Shown one piece after another: positions 35,159-43,998 of a DNA stretch of 64,000 nt. Numbering within the stretch: the stretch's first letter is position 1; each line of letters starts with the position of its first letter. Source of the stretch: Ferrovibrio terrae_B (GTDB lineage: Bacteria > Pseudomonadota > Alphaproteobacteria > Ferrovibrionales > Ferrovibrionaceae); the NCBI RefSeq assembly GCF_943371255.1, contig NZ_CALRUC010000008.1, positions 1 through 64,000 on the forward strand, read 5' to 3'. The notes below the pieces were generated by a model. That model was not told where the DNA came from and searched no databases. It was given only the letters and a program-made list of their open reading frames with translations. The translations under genes and the position numbers were made by a program.

Positions 35159-35855
35159 AGCAGCCGATGGGGAACATACGGTTTTGATCGATCACCGATG
35201 TAGTCCAGTACGTGCTGCAACTGCGGCGGGGCCTGCCTCTGCCTGCTCACCGGTCGGCCTTCCAGAAGCGGCGGGATTTCTACGCATTGTCCCAAACTTT
35301 TTCGGCCGGCCGTCCGTCCGGGGATACCTGTCTCAACTCAGGCAGGCACCTTTAGCGTCAGCGCCAACGCCACTGCAAGTGGCCCGGCATTGCTTCGATT
35401 TGCTGGTGGTAGGCCACCATCATATATTAGAAGGCGTGTACCTCCCTTATTCGGACGCCGGATATGAAACTTCCTCTTATCGATGCCGTGCTTTTCAGCA
35501 CGAGGATCTCCTGACCCTTAGTGGTCATGCCCTGATGGCCATTCGAACGCGTTGAGGGCCGCATAGAGTCGTTTCAGAATGCCGCTCGATTTTCTGCCCG
35601 ATCCTGCCTGCGTGAACGGCTCCTCATTGGGAGTAGTTGTCCGACGTTCGATTGGCCCCGGGTTTAGACCGGCACGCCCATCTCTATGTATGCTCTTGTC
35701 GATCGGACTTTCAGACACCAAGCAGTGTTTGGCTTGATTTGGCTGGACCATGTTCGTTGCGGTCGATCGGCTGATGGTTGCTGCAGAACGCGCACGGCAT
35801 TGGCTTGAGTCTTGCTTGGTCGACACCGGATCACCCAGAAACCGGAGACAAAGCA
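35159..35855. other. Gene-poor gap after the hydantoinase operon
   Basis: No convincing gene in 697 bp; the possible reading frames look like random translations. Contents: a partial copy of the intergenic motif (35287-35305), a segment CGGGGATACCTGTCTCAACT (35319-35338) resembling one near 23490, and a small hairpin CGTGC-TTTTCA-GCACG around 35487-35502. Confidence 0.5.
35287..35305 (+). repeat. Intergenic motif, partial copy
   Basis: CGCA followed by TTGTCCCAAACTTTTTC matches the left part of the copy at 23354, including the bases CGCA before it. The CCCCACG block is missing, so this is a weaker copy. Confidence 0.4.
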
Positions 35856-36275
35856 ATGACGCCCCAGCAGATCGAACTCATCAAAACCAGCTTCGCGAAG
35901 GTTGCGCCAATATCCGAGACGGCTGCAGAGCTGTTCTACGGCCGCCTGTTCATCCTGGATCCGGGCTTGAAGCCCCTCTTCAAGGGAGACATGAAGGAAC
36001 AGGGGCGTAAGCTTATGGCAATGCTGGCAACTGCAGTCGCCAACCTGAACAACCTTGGCTCAATCGTTCCTGCTGTTGAAGCGCTCGGCCGCCGTCACAA
36101 TGACTACGGCGCCAAGCCGAAGGACTATCAGACTGTCGCCGAGGCGCTTCTATGGACGCTTGAGCAGGGGCTAGGCGATGGCTTTACCGGCGAGGTCAGG
36201 CAGGCATGGACTGAGTGCTATGTGACCCTCGCGAATGTCATGCAGGAAGCTGCAGCTAAAAAGACAACTGCTTGA
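35856..36275 (+). CDS. Single-domain globin (flavohaemoglobin-type)
   Basis: A 139-residue globin similar to the haem domain of flavohaemoglobins. Tyr28 in ELFYGRLF fits B10, Gln49 fits E7, and His81 in LGRRHNDYG fits the proximal F8 histidine. No reductase domain follows. The likely role is nitric oxide or oxygen binding. The ATG at 35856 has GGAGACA upstream; longer in-frame readings precede the globin fold. An NsrR-like regulator follows, which supports a nitric oxide role. Confidence 0.85.
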   Translation: MTPQQIELIKTSFAKVAPISETAAELFYGRLFILDPGLKPLFKGDMKEQGRKLMAMLATAVANLNNLGSIVPAVEALGRRHNDYGAKPKDYQTVAEALLWTLEQGLGDGFTGEVRQAWTECYVTLANVMQEAAAKKTTA

Positions 36276-36517
36276 TTGCCTTTGGATTTTTTCTTGATCA
36301 AGAGGATCTCCAAGTGTCCTCGGTCGCCGGCTTCGGTGGCCGAGGATGGCTCGATCAGCCGATTGACGTTTGAATAAGCATTAATGATACCTTTTTGAGC
36401 AGTTCCGCTGGCAGCGTGCAAAAGGATGAAGTATCGTCCGCCCACATTCGGTTATTCGCATTGGTTGCCGAAGCACCAGTTCACAGCATCTCCCGCGCGA
36501 GGTCGCAAGAAAGCAAA

Positions 36518-37003
36518 ATGCAACTGACGCTCCATACCGATTATGCCTTGCGCGTCCTTCTTTACCTCGGTGTTCGCCCCAATCAGGTCGTCACAATCAG
36601 TGAGGTGGCGGAGATATATGGCATTTCAAAGAACCACTTAATGAAAGTCGCGACCAATCTCGCGGCCGGTGGGTTCATCGATTCCAGCCGCGGAAATGGC
36701 GGCGGATTGAAGCTTTCGCGTCGTCCGGATGATATCGTGATTGGTGAGGTCGTTCGCCATACCGAGAACGATTTTGCTCTCGTCGGGTGCTTCTCTCCCT
36801 GCAGTACCGGCTGTCGAATTGAATCAGCCTGTCTATTGCGGACGACTCTCCGGAAAGCGCTCGACGCGTTCTTCCGTGTTCTGGACGAATATACCCTTGC
36901 GGATCTGTTGGTTACCCGGCCTCTGATGGCTGAGCTCTTCAACCTGGTCGAACCGGTTGGTGAGGCCCGCGAAGGCGTGATGGGCAAGCGCCGCGCCTGG
37001 TGA
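36518..37003 (+). CDS. Rrf2-family regulator, NsrR-like
   Basis: A 161-residue Rrf2 protein. The winged HTH starts MQLTLHTDYALRVLLYL, and a cysteine cluster at 91, 95, 99 and 105 (CFSPCSTGCRIESAC) matches the iron-sulfur ligand region of NsrR, followed by LDEYTLADLL. NsrR senses nitric oxide through its cluster and represses detoxification genes, in line with the globin 242 bp upstream. I start at the ATG at 36518 because that is where the family begins. Confidence 0.85.
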   Translation: MQLTLHTDYALRVLLYLGVRPNQVVTISEVAEIYGISKNHLMKVATNLAAGGFIDSSRGNGGGLKLSRRPDDIVIGEVVRHTENDFALVGCFSPCSTGCRIESACLLRTTLRKALDAFFRVLDEYTLADLLVTRPLMAELFNLVEPVGEAREGVMGKRRAW

Positions 37004-37014
37004 ATTCAAATTGG

Positions 37015-37033
37015 CATAGAAAATGCTTCTATG
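37015..37033. promoter_or_regulatory. Inverted repeat before the cysteine hydrolase operon
   Basis: CATAGAA-AATGC-TTCTATG has perfect 7-bp arms. It lies 34 bp before the operon start and 11 bp after the Rrf2 gene. It is a plausible operator, but which protein binds it is not known. Confidence 0.45.
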
Positions 37034-37067
37034 GGATTGAGCTTATGTTCTCCCATGGAGCATGCCT

Positions 37068-37874
37068 ATGTCTTCAGCAACTGCAGCCGCCGCTGAGCTG
37101 ACCCGCCGTTTTCCGCTCGGCAAGTCTCCCAACACACATTGGATGGTCGACGACAAGGTGGTCGACATGTCCGTCGAGGCACCTGCGCCTCGACGGGTGA
37201 CCATCTCGTCATTGCCACAGTCGGTGATCGCGGATCTGAACCGGACCGCGATTGTCATCATCGACATGCAGAACGATTTCTGCGCCAAGGGCGGCTGGGT
37301 CGACCATATCGGCGGCGACTACACCCCGGACCGAGCCCCGATTGCGCCACTCCAAAAGCTCCTGCCCGAACTACGGAAAGCCGATGTACCGGTGATCTGG
37401 GTGAATTGGGGGAACCGGCCCGATTTGCTGAACATGCCGCCCAACCAGATCCACCTCTACAAGCCGAGTGGCCAGGGCGTGGGATTGGGCGAGCCGCTAC
37501 CTGGATCCGGCGCCCATGTCCTCGAGAAAGACAGCTGGGCGGCAGCCGTGGTCGACGAGCTTGCGCCGCTGCCAAGCGACGTGATGGTCGACAAGTACCG
37601 TATATCCGGATTCTGGGACACGCCGCTCGACAGCATCCTCAAGAATCTCGGCATCCGGACCGTGCTCTTTGCAGGCGTCAACACAGACCAGTGTGTCTTC
37701 TGCACCCTGACAGACGCAAACTTCCTTGGATACGGCTGTATCCTCCTTGAGGACTGCTGTGCCACCACATCGCCCGACTTCTGCACCCAGGCAACCGTCT
37801 GGAACGTGAAGAAGTGCTACGGCTTCGTCGCCAGTTCCGGCGACGTCATCAATGCCCTCTCCATGACGAAATGA
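37068..37874 (+). CDS. Isochorismatase-fold cysteine amidohydrolase
   Basis: A 268-residue cysteine hydrolase. The Asp-Lys-Cys triad is visible: Asp66 in IVIIDMQNDF, Lys176 in VDKYRISGF, Cys209 in GVNTDQCVF. The closest known types act on carbamoyl or amide groups (N-carbamoylsarcosine, ureidoacrylate or biuret hydrolases). The ATG at 37068 is seven bases from GGAG; the ATG at 37062 is too close to it. It heads an operon running through the ABC importer at 44918. Confidence 0.87.
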   Translation: MSSATAAAAELTRRFPLGKSPNTHWMVDDKVVDMSVEAPAPRRVTISSLPQSVIADLNRTAIVIIDMQNDFCAKGGWVDHIGGDYTPDRAPIAPLQKLLPELRKADVPVIWVNWGNRPDLLNMPPNQIHLYKPSGQGVGLGEPLPGSGAHVLEKDSWAAAVVDELAPLPSDVMVDKYRISGFWDTPLDSILKNLGIRTVLFAGVNTDQCVFCTLTDANFLGYGCILLEDCCATTSPDFCTQATVWNVKKCYGFVASSGDVINALSMTK

Positions 37875-37885
37875 CAGGTGTCGCA

Positions 37886-39142
37886 ATGCCCCATGACACG
37901 CACCCCGACGTTCTGACCGTCCTCAACTCGCTCGATACCGCGGCATTGCCGGTTGAGGCCGCACGGGTCCTCCCGGCGGAGGCCTATATGTCACCGGCCT
38001 TCCACGAGTTCGAGATGTCGGCCGTTTTCATGCATTCCTGGCTCTGCGTAGGAAGGGCACAGCAGATTCCAAATCCCGGCGACTATATCGCAGTGACCCT
38101 CGCGGATGAGCCGATCCTGGTGGTGCGGGGAAAGGACGAGCAGATCAGGGCCATGTCGGCCTTGTGCCGCCACCGCGGCCACCCGCTGAAGGAAGACTGT
38201 ATCGGTAACGCGAGAACCTTCATCTGTCCGTATCACAAGTGGACATATGGCCTGGCCGGCGAGTTTGTGGGCGCCCCGCATATGGGGAAGACCTGCAATG
38301 CCGCCGACCTCAAGAAAGAGGCCGTTCTGCCCCAGCTTCAGGTGGAAATCTGGTACGGGTTCATTTTCGTCAACTTCGACCCTCAGGCGAAACCGCTGGC
38401 GCCGACCATGAAAAAGCTCGAGCCCTACATGCAGGGCTACGACCTGGACAACATGGTGACGGTCGAACCCGAGGTAACATCAAGGCCAATCCAGTGGAAC
38501 TGGAAGATGCTGCTCGAAAACTACATCGAGCCGTACCATACCGAGTTCGTCCATCCCATCATTCATGATTTCGCGCCCAGCACCGGTGTCGAGTTCTCTC
38601 CCTGGCTTGGAGACGATGATAACGTCATCGTCCGGTATGTGCCTTTTCTCGAAAACGATGGCGGACTGACCGATAAGGGATGGGCCGCACCTGCGTCCTT
38701 TCCAGTCATTCCCACGCTCAGTGAAAAACAGCGGCATCGGGTCGGCTTCGGCATGGTGCCGCCGAACATGAACATCATCTTCACACCCGACATGCTTTGC
38801 TACGGCCTGGTATTCCCGCAGGGCCCGACCAGCCTGAAGGTCGGCGGCGGCCTGTTTACGGCAGGCGGCTGGTGCGTTCCCAAATCGACCGCGGCGCTTC
38901 CCGATTTCCATGCAAGGGCGGCGCGACTGATGGAGGGCTCCCGTCAACTCGGAGAACAGGACACCGCGATAAATCTTGCGATGCAGAGGGCCAAGTATTC
39001 CCGATTCGCGCCGCGGGGCCGGTTCAGTTACCTCGAAGAGACGCTCAGCCAGTTCAACCGTTGGCTTGCTGTCCGTTATCGGGCGGAGGGTGCGCGTCGT
39101 GGCATCATGGCGGGGGAAGCCGCCCGCGAAGTGGCCGAGTAG
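37886..39142 (+). CDS. Rieske non-haem iron oxygenase, alpha subunit
   Basis: A 418-residue ring-hydroxylating or N/O-demethylating oxygenase. The Rieske ligands are C94-x-H96 and C114-x2-H117, and the mononuclear iron histidines lie in NYIEPYHTEFVHP (H218, H223). No ferredoxin or reductase gene is adjacent, so electrons come from a partner elsewhere. The ATG at 37886 has AGGTG upstream; a start at 37871 overlapping the previous stop is possible. Substrate is unknown; a nitrogenous ring or N-methyl compound is an inference from the hydrolases around it. Confidence 0.88.
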   Translation: MPHDTHPDVLTVLNSLDTAALPVEAARVLPAEAYMSPAFHEFEMSAVFMHSWLCVGRAQQIPNPGDYIAVTLADEPILVVRGKDEQIRAMSALCRHRGHPLKEDCIGNARTFICPYHKWTYGLAGEFVGAPHMGKTCNAADLKKEAVLPQLQVEIWYGFIFVNFDPQAKPLAPTMKKLEPYMQGYDLDNMVTVEPEVTSRPIQWNWKMLLENYIEPYHTEFVHPIIHDFAPSTGVEFSPWLGDDDNVIVRYVPFLENDGGLTDKGWAAPASFPVIPTLSEKQRHRVGFGMVPPNMNIIFTPDMLCYGLVFPQGPTSLKVGGGLFTAGGWCVPKSTAALPDFHARAARLMEGSRQLGEQDTAINLAMQRAKYSRFAPRGRFSYLEETLSQFNRWLAVRYRAEGARRGIMAGEAAREVAE

Positions 39143-39145
39143 CTC

Positions 39146-40399
39146 ATGGGTCTCAGCGCTGAAGAGGTCGGAGCGTTCATCCCGCATGGCCGGTTCGAGG
39201 TGTCCGGACTGGGCGCTGGGAATCTGGTTGGCCTGCGCTTCGCGGTCAAAGACTTCATCGATATCCAGGGGCACGTGACTGGCGCGGGCAACCCGCGTTG
39301 GCTGGAGACTCATGCTCCTGCGGTAGCGACAGCGCCGTGTGTTCAAAAGCTGCTCGACGCGGGCGCGACCATGATCGGCAAGACGATCACGGATGAACTG
39401 GCCTACAGCATCAACGGCGACAATTACCATTATGGTACGCCTCTGAATGCAGCCGCGCCCGGACGGGTGCCGGGTGGCTCCTCCAGCGGGTCGGCGGCAG
39501 CCGTGGCGGCTGAACTGTGTGACTTCGCGCTTGGGACGGATACTGGCGGCTCCGTCAGGATACCGGCCAGCTATTGCGGTCTTTACGGCATCCGAACCAC
39601 GCACGGAATCCTTCCCATGGAAGGGGTGGTTCCGTTCATGCCCAGCCTGGATACCATCGGCTGGTTCGCGCGCGATGCGGAGCTCTTTGCCCAAGTTGGT
39701 GACATCCTGCTTCCCAAATCAAACGAAGGCAACCAGCAGTTCCGGCGAGTCCTCAACCTGACGGACATCGAGAACGAGCTTGATCCAGCGGTCATGTCGG
39801 CCCTTAGACCTGCCATCAACCGGATCTCGGATCAGTACGAGACGGTAGAAAACGCCACTCTCTCGCAGACGGGTCTGGAGGCATGGCGGCAGGTATTCCG
39901 CCGCCTCTCGGCATCCGAGGTCTGGTCTGTCCATGGCGAGTGGATCGAGGCGGCTAGGCCGGTTTTTGGTCCTGCCATTGCTGAGCGTTTCGCCTATGCC
40001 AAAGAGGTCTCGGCAGAGGACGTCTCGCGGGACGTAGCCCTAAGGACCAGGATTGGCGAGAGGCTCCGGGAATTGCTTCCGCCGGATACGATCATCTGCC
40101 TTCCAACTGCACCCGGTCCAGCGCCTTTGCGCTCGGCCTCCGGTGACGAGGTGGAGCAGTTCCGACAGCACGCCCAGAGGCTGACCTGCATCGCGGGACT
40201 GGCCGGGCTTCCGCAAGTCACGATGCCCCTCGCGGTATTCGATGGAGCCCCAATCGGCCTGTCACTGATCGGCCCACCTGGTTCCGACCGGCGGCTCCTT
40301 GCCGAATGCGTAGCCCATTCCGCTCGCTGGTCGTCCGAAGAGACGGCGCTCAAAAAAACAACAGATTCTAACCAGACAACTCTTGGAGGCATGACATGA
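39146..40399 (+). CDS. Amidase signature family protein
   Basis: A 417-residue amidase, third in the window. It has lysine in FAVKDFID, PGGSSSGSAAAVAAE and TDTGGSVRIPASYCG, so the catalytic system is complete. It begins three bases after the Rieske stop, and its own stop overlaps the next start. It probably releases ammonia from an amide formed or imported in this operon. Confidence 0.88.
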   Translation: MGLSAEEVGAFIPHGRFEVSGLGAGNLVGLRFAVKDFIDIQGHVTGAGNPRWLETHAPAVATAPCVQKLLDAGATMIGKTITDELAYSINGDNYHYGTPLNAAAPGRVPGGSSSGSAAAVAAELCDFALGTDTGGSVRIPASYCGLYGIRTTHGILPMEGVVPFMPSLDTIGWFARDAELFAQVGDILLPKSNEGNQQFRRVLNLTDIENELDPAVMSALRPAINRISDQYETVENATLSQTGLEAWRQVFRRLSASEVWSVHGEWIEAARPVFGPAIAERFAYAKEVSAEDVSRDVALRTRIGERLRELLPPDTIICLPTAPGPAPLRSASGDEVEQFRQHAQRLTCIAGLAGLPQVTMPLAVFDGAPIGLSLIGPPGSDRRLLAECVAHSARWSSEETALKKTTDSNQTTLGGMT

Positions 40400-41361
40400 C
40401 AATGACGAGAACAATTTTGGGGGCGGTCGCAGCTGTGGCTCTCTCTGTCGCAAATGTTGCGGTTGCACAGGACGTGACCGTCGGTATCCTCGTGCCAGGT
40501 TCGCAGACCGACAAAGGCTTTATGCAGTCTGCCTACATGGGCGCCAAGAAGGTCGAGGAAACCTACGGCACCAAGGGCAAGATTCAGATCATCGAGAATA
40601 TCAACTATGCGGATATGGAGCAGGCCCTGACACAGCTTGCCACCAACAACAAATTTGTTGTCGCGGTCAGCGGCGCCTCGCAGGCGGCAATGATCAAGGT
40701 GTCGAAGCGCTTCCCGGACGTGAAATTTGCTTTGGTCGGCGGCGCCAAGATCGTTGAGGCCACGAACATGTCGCAGTACGACATGCGTCAGGCGGAAATC
40801 AATTACATCTCCGGCGCAGTCGCGGCGATGTCGAGCAAGACCGGTACCATAAGCTTCATCGCAGGCCTGGAAATCCCCGGCGTGGTGAATGCCAGCAAGG
40901 AATTCGAGAAAGGTGCGAAATACGTCAGGCCCGACATTAAGACGATCGCCGTCTTCACTGGTAGCTTTGACGACGTTGCCAAAGCGAAGGAGGCTACCCT
41001 TGCGACGATTGCCCAGGGCGCCGATGTTCATGTGCATGTGCTCAACAAGGGACTTCCTGGTCTCGAACAGGCGGCCCGTGAGAAGAGCACATCCGTCATC
41101 GGCGGTCCGCTTCCGAATTGCGGAGCAGATCCCCTCTACATCGCCTATTCCCGGACCGGCGTCGGCTATCTGATCCAGCAGGCGGTCAAGGCAAACGCCG
41201 AAGGTAGCTGGAAGCCCGGTTCGCACGGCTTCGGCCTGAAGGCCGGACCGGATGCGAGCGATATGGTTCTGTGCGGCACTCCTAAGCCGGACGTCGCCAA
41301 AAAGGTCGAAGAGCTCAAGAAGGCTATCATCTCCGGCCAGATTACGACGCTGGACGGCTAG
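40396..41361 (+). CDS. BMP-family ABC transporter substrate-binding protein
   Basis: A 321-residue PnrA/Med-type lipoprotein-like receptor. The signal peptide ends near VAVAQD (about residue 24); then DVTVGILVPGSQTDKGFMQSAY and later CGADPLYIAYSRTG follow. The family binds purine nucleosides or related compounds. GGAGG lies upstream, inside the end of the amidase gene. With the following three genes it forms a complete importer. Confidence 0.88.
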   Translation: MTMTRTILGAVAAVALSVANVAVAQDVTVGILVPGSQTDKGFMQSAYMGAKKVEETYGTKGKIQIIENINYADMEQALTQLATNNKFVVAVSGASQAAMIKVSKRFPDVKFALVGGAKIVEATNMSQYDMRQAEINYISGAVAAMSSKTGTISFIAGLEIPGVVNASKEFEKGAKYVRPDIKTIAVFTGSFDDVAKAKEATLATIAQGADVHVHVLNKGLPGLEQAAREKSTSVIGGPLPNCGADPLYIAYSRTGVGYLIQQAVKANAEGSWKPGSHGFGLKAGPDASDMVLCGTPKPDVAKKVEELKKAIISGQITTLDG

Positions 41362-41365
41362 TCCC

Positions 41366-42949
41366 ATGCTGGCGGTGGCGATGCAGTCTGACGTTCCAGT
41401 TAGCGGAGTGCACGCCGCCGCCCCTATCCTGCGTGTGGCTGGGATCAGCAAGCGCTTCGGCACCCTCCAGGCGTTGCAGGACGTCAGCCTCGACCTGCAA
41501 ATGGGAGATATTCACTGCCTTCTCGGGGAGAACGGGGCCGGGAAATCGACGCTGTGCAATGTCGTATTCGGCCTGGTTCAAGCCGATAGTGGCGATTTGC
41601 ATCTGAATGGTATGAAGTTCAGTCCTTCAGGCCCGTCGGATGCCTTGCAATCCGGCATTGCGATGGTGCATCAGCATTTCAGCCTAATTCCAGAGCTCAC
41701 AATTGTTGAAAACCTGTGTCTGTCGAAGCGTTTCAAGCGGTTCGACCGAAAGGCGGAGCTGGTCAGGCTGCAAAGTATCGCAGCCAGATACAGCATCGAT
41801 CTGGAGGAAGACGCACTCGTCTCGAATCTCTCAGTCGGACAGCGACAGCGGATTGAGATCCTGAAATGCCTCATTCATGACCCGAAGGTCGTGGTTCTGG
41901 ACGAACCGACTGCGGTGTTGCCGCCAGCCGAGATTTCCAGTCTGCTACAGCTTATCGAAAGCATGGCGGCGACAGGCAAAAGCATTCTGCTGGTGACGCA
42001 CAAACTGGCTGAGATCGAGCAGGTCGCGCGCAAGATTACGGTTCTCCGGCGGGGAAAGGTGACATTCCACTCCACCGGGGGGCGCATCGGGCGCCAGGAA
42101 CTGACCGAGGCCATCATCGGGCCGGGCGCAGCGCAAAGCATTCAGACTGTGCCAAAGCAAACACGGCCGCAGCCAGGTCTCGTCGCAGAGGCCAGAGGCG
42201 ATTTTGCCTTGATGCTGGATGGCATCTCGGTAACGGGCGAGGACGGAACCAGAAAGGTCGACGGGGTTACCATACTGGTGCGCCCGGGTGAGGTCGTCGG
42301 GATTGCCGGGGTTGAAGGAAACGGCCAGACGGAGCTGGGTCTTGCTCTCTCCGGACTTTTGAGTTTCTCGGGTGGCAGGTACTTTGCGGGAGGGCGAGAG
42401 CTCACGGCTGTCACGGCGGGGCAGATTTCGGAAGCTGGTGTCGCCATCATTCCGGAAGATCGGCATGCGGTTGGCGGCATTCTTGACCTGTCGGTGGCGG
42501 AAAACCTCTTTCTCGGTCAGTTGCATCGGTTCTGTCGGGGGCCATTCCTGAACCGCGCCACCATGAATCGGGCGGCTGAGGAGCTTATCGAGCGTTTCGA
42601 TATTCGATGCAGCGGACCCAGTGCAACGTTCTCCAGTCTGTCTGGCGGAAACCAACAGAAGGTCATACTCGCCCGCGAGCTCACCTTGTACGCGAATACG
42701 GCTGTCATCGCCTCGCAGCCGACGCGGGGGCTCGATATCGGTGCATCGATGGCGACCTACGGCCATATCGCGGACGCCGCCTCGAAAGGGCGGGGCGTCC
42801 TGGTCATATCCAGTGAGCTCGAAGACCTCCTTGCGTACTGTGATCGCCTCTTTGTGATGTATCGCGGCAAGATCGTCGGAGAGATGCCGAGGTCAGTGTT
42901 CAACCGAACTGAAATAGGCGCCCTGATGTCCGGACACGGTGTCCAATGA
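41366..42949 (+). CDS. ABC transporter ATP-binding protein, double NBD (nucleoside/sugar type)
   Basis: A 527-residue protein with two ATPase domains. The first has Walker A GENGAGKST, signature LSVGQRQR and Walker B VVVLDEPTAVL. The second has an altered Walker A (GVEGNGQTE), signature LSGGNQQK and SQPTRGLDIGA, the usual asymmetry of this family. I choose the ATG at 41366; an ATG at 41381 is possible. The stop overlaps the next gene (ATGA). Confidence 0.92.
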   Translation: MLAVAMQSDVPVSGVHAAAPILRVAGISKRFGTLQALQDVSLDLQMGDIHCLLGENGAGKSTLCNVVFGLVQADSGDLHLNGMKFSPSGPSDALQSGIAMVHQHFSLIPELTIVENLCLSKRFKRFDRKAELVRLQSIAARYSIDLEEDALVSNLSVGQRQRIEILKCLIHDPKVVVLDEPTAVLPPAEISSLLQLIESMAATGKSILLVTHKLAEIEQVARKITVLRRGKVTFHSTGGRIGRQELTEAIIGPGAAQSIQTVPKQTRPQPGLVAEARGDFALMLDGISVTGEDGTRKVDGVTILVRPGEVVGIAGVEGNGQTELGLALSGLLSFSGGRYFAGGRELTAVTAGQISEAGVAIIPEDRHAVGGILDLSVAENLFLGQLHRFCRGPFLNRATMNRAAEELIERFDIRCSGPSATFSSLSGGNQQKVILARELTLYANTAVIASQPTRGLDIGASMATYGHIADAASKGRGVLVISSELEDLLAYCDRLFVMYRGKIVGEMPRSVFNRTEIGALMSGHGVQ

Positions 42950-43998
42950 GGTGGGATATCCGAAGCATGGCTAGCGCAGCTGTTCCGTCAGTTCTGGCAC
43001 TGGCGGCGGCCATCTCTATAGGCGGCTTACTCATCGTCATTATGGCGCCGTCTTCACCGGTTGCATTCAGCGCATTTGTGCAAGGAGCGTTCGGAAGCAA
43101 ATACGCTATTGGCGCCTCATTGAACCGTGCGACGGTCCTGGCCTTGGTCGGACTGGGGTTTATCTATGCCTTTCGGGCCAACCTGACAAATATTGGGGGC
43201 GAAGGCCAGATTGCGATGGGAGGTATGGCTGCTGCCGCCGTTGCACTGAAAACCGGTGTCGGTTCGCTTCCATTCGGACTTGCTATCCTCATTCCAGCCG
43301 GAGTCGGGGCTTTGGCTGGAGGAGCCTGGGCCATGCTGGCGGGCTGGCTCAAGGTGAGGCGCGGCACCAATGAGGTCATCAGCACGCTGCTGCTCTCATT
43401 CATCGCTTTATGGCTGGTCTACTGGGCAGTCCATAGCGACGGCTTGCTGCGCCAGCCTAGAACTGACTCCACCTCGCTGCCGGAGTCTGTCGATGTGCCT
43501 GTGGCGAGCATGTTGCCAATGATATCGGCGCCGACCCATATCGGCGTGCTGATTGCTCTCCTGATCGGGTTTGGTATGTATCTGACCCTCATGCATACCC
43601 CCGTGGGGCTGCGTCTGCAGGCCACAGGCTACAATCCTTTGGCGGCTCGCCGCGCAGGCCTGAACATCACGCGCATGGTCCTGGGGACGCTCTTTGTCAG
43701 CGGCGCATGTGCGGGCCTTGCGGGCGCATTCATGATCCTGGGCGAGCAATATAATCTGAAGGCGGGATTTTCCTCGGGCTACGGCATCGACGGACTGGTT
43801 GTTGGTCTTCTGGCCCGCGGCTCTGTGGGAGGCGTTATCCTGTTTGCGCTTCTGTTCGGATTCCTTCGTTCCGGCGGTATCGGGATGGAAATCGCGGCCG
43901 GTGTGCCGTCCGCCGTCGTCCTGGTTATGCAGGGGCTGATCATCATCGTCATCGCGGGCCTCGAGCTTGCCACCGGAAGCCGCAGGCACGCGATATGA
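42946..43998 (+). CDS. ABC transporter permease (BPL_6/RbsC type)
   Basis: A 350-residue inner-membrane permease of the branched-chain/nucleoside type. It has many hydrophobic segments and the family stretch FRANLTNIGGEGQIAMGG followed by RRGTNEVISTLLLSFIA. It overlaps both neighbours by ATGA, so it belongs to the same operon and pairs with the next permease. Confidence 0.9.
   Translation: MRWDIRSMASAAVPSVLALAAAISIGGLLIVIMAPSSPVAFSAFVQGAFGSKYAIGASLNRATVLALVGLGFIYAFRANLTNIGGEGQIAMGGMAAAAVALKTGVGSLPFGLAILIPAGVGALAGGAWAMLAGWLKVRRGTNEVISTLLLSFIALWLVYWAVHSDGLLRQPRTDSTSLPESVDVPVASMLPMISAPTHIGVLIALLIGFGMYLTLMHTPVGLRLQATGYNPLAARRAGLNITRMVLGTLFVSGACAGLAGAFMILGEQYNLKAGFSSGYGIDGLVVGLLARGSVGGVILFALLFGFLRSGGIGMEIAAGVPSAVVLVMQGLIIIVIAGLELATGSRRHAI

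Noticed and set aside
35461..35505. Hairpin CGTGC-TTTTCA-GCACG as a terminator
   Set aside because: The stem is only five base pairs, no T-run follows, and it is about 330 bp from the nearest gene end.
35518..35856. Possible 112-residue minus-strand gene, perhaps a transposase fragment
   Set aside because: A GLNPGP stretch briefly suggested an IS-type protein, but no catalytic motif, ribosome site or inverted repeats support it.
36313..36347. Hairpin TCCTCGG...CCGAGGA as terminator of the globin gene
   Set aside because: The stem is interrupted and no T-run follows on either strand; evidence is too weak to list as a terminator.
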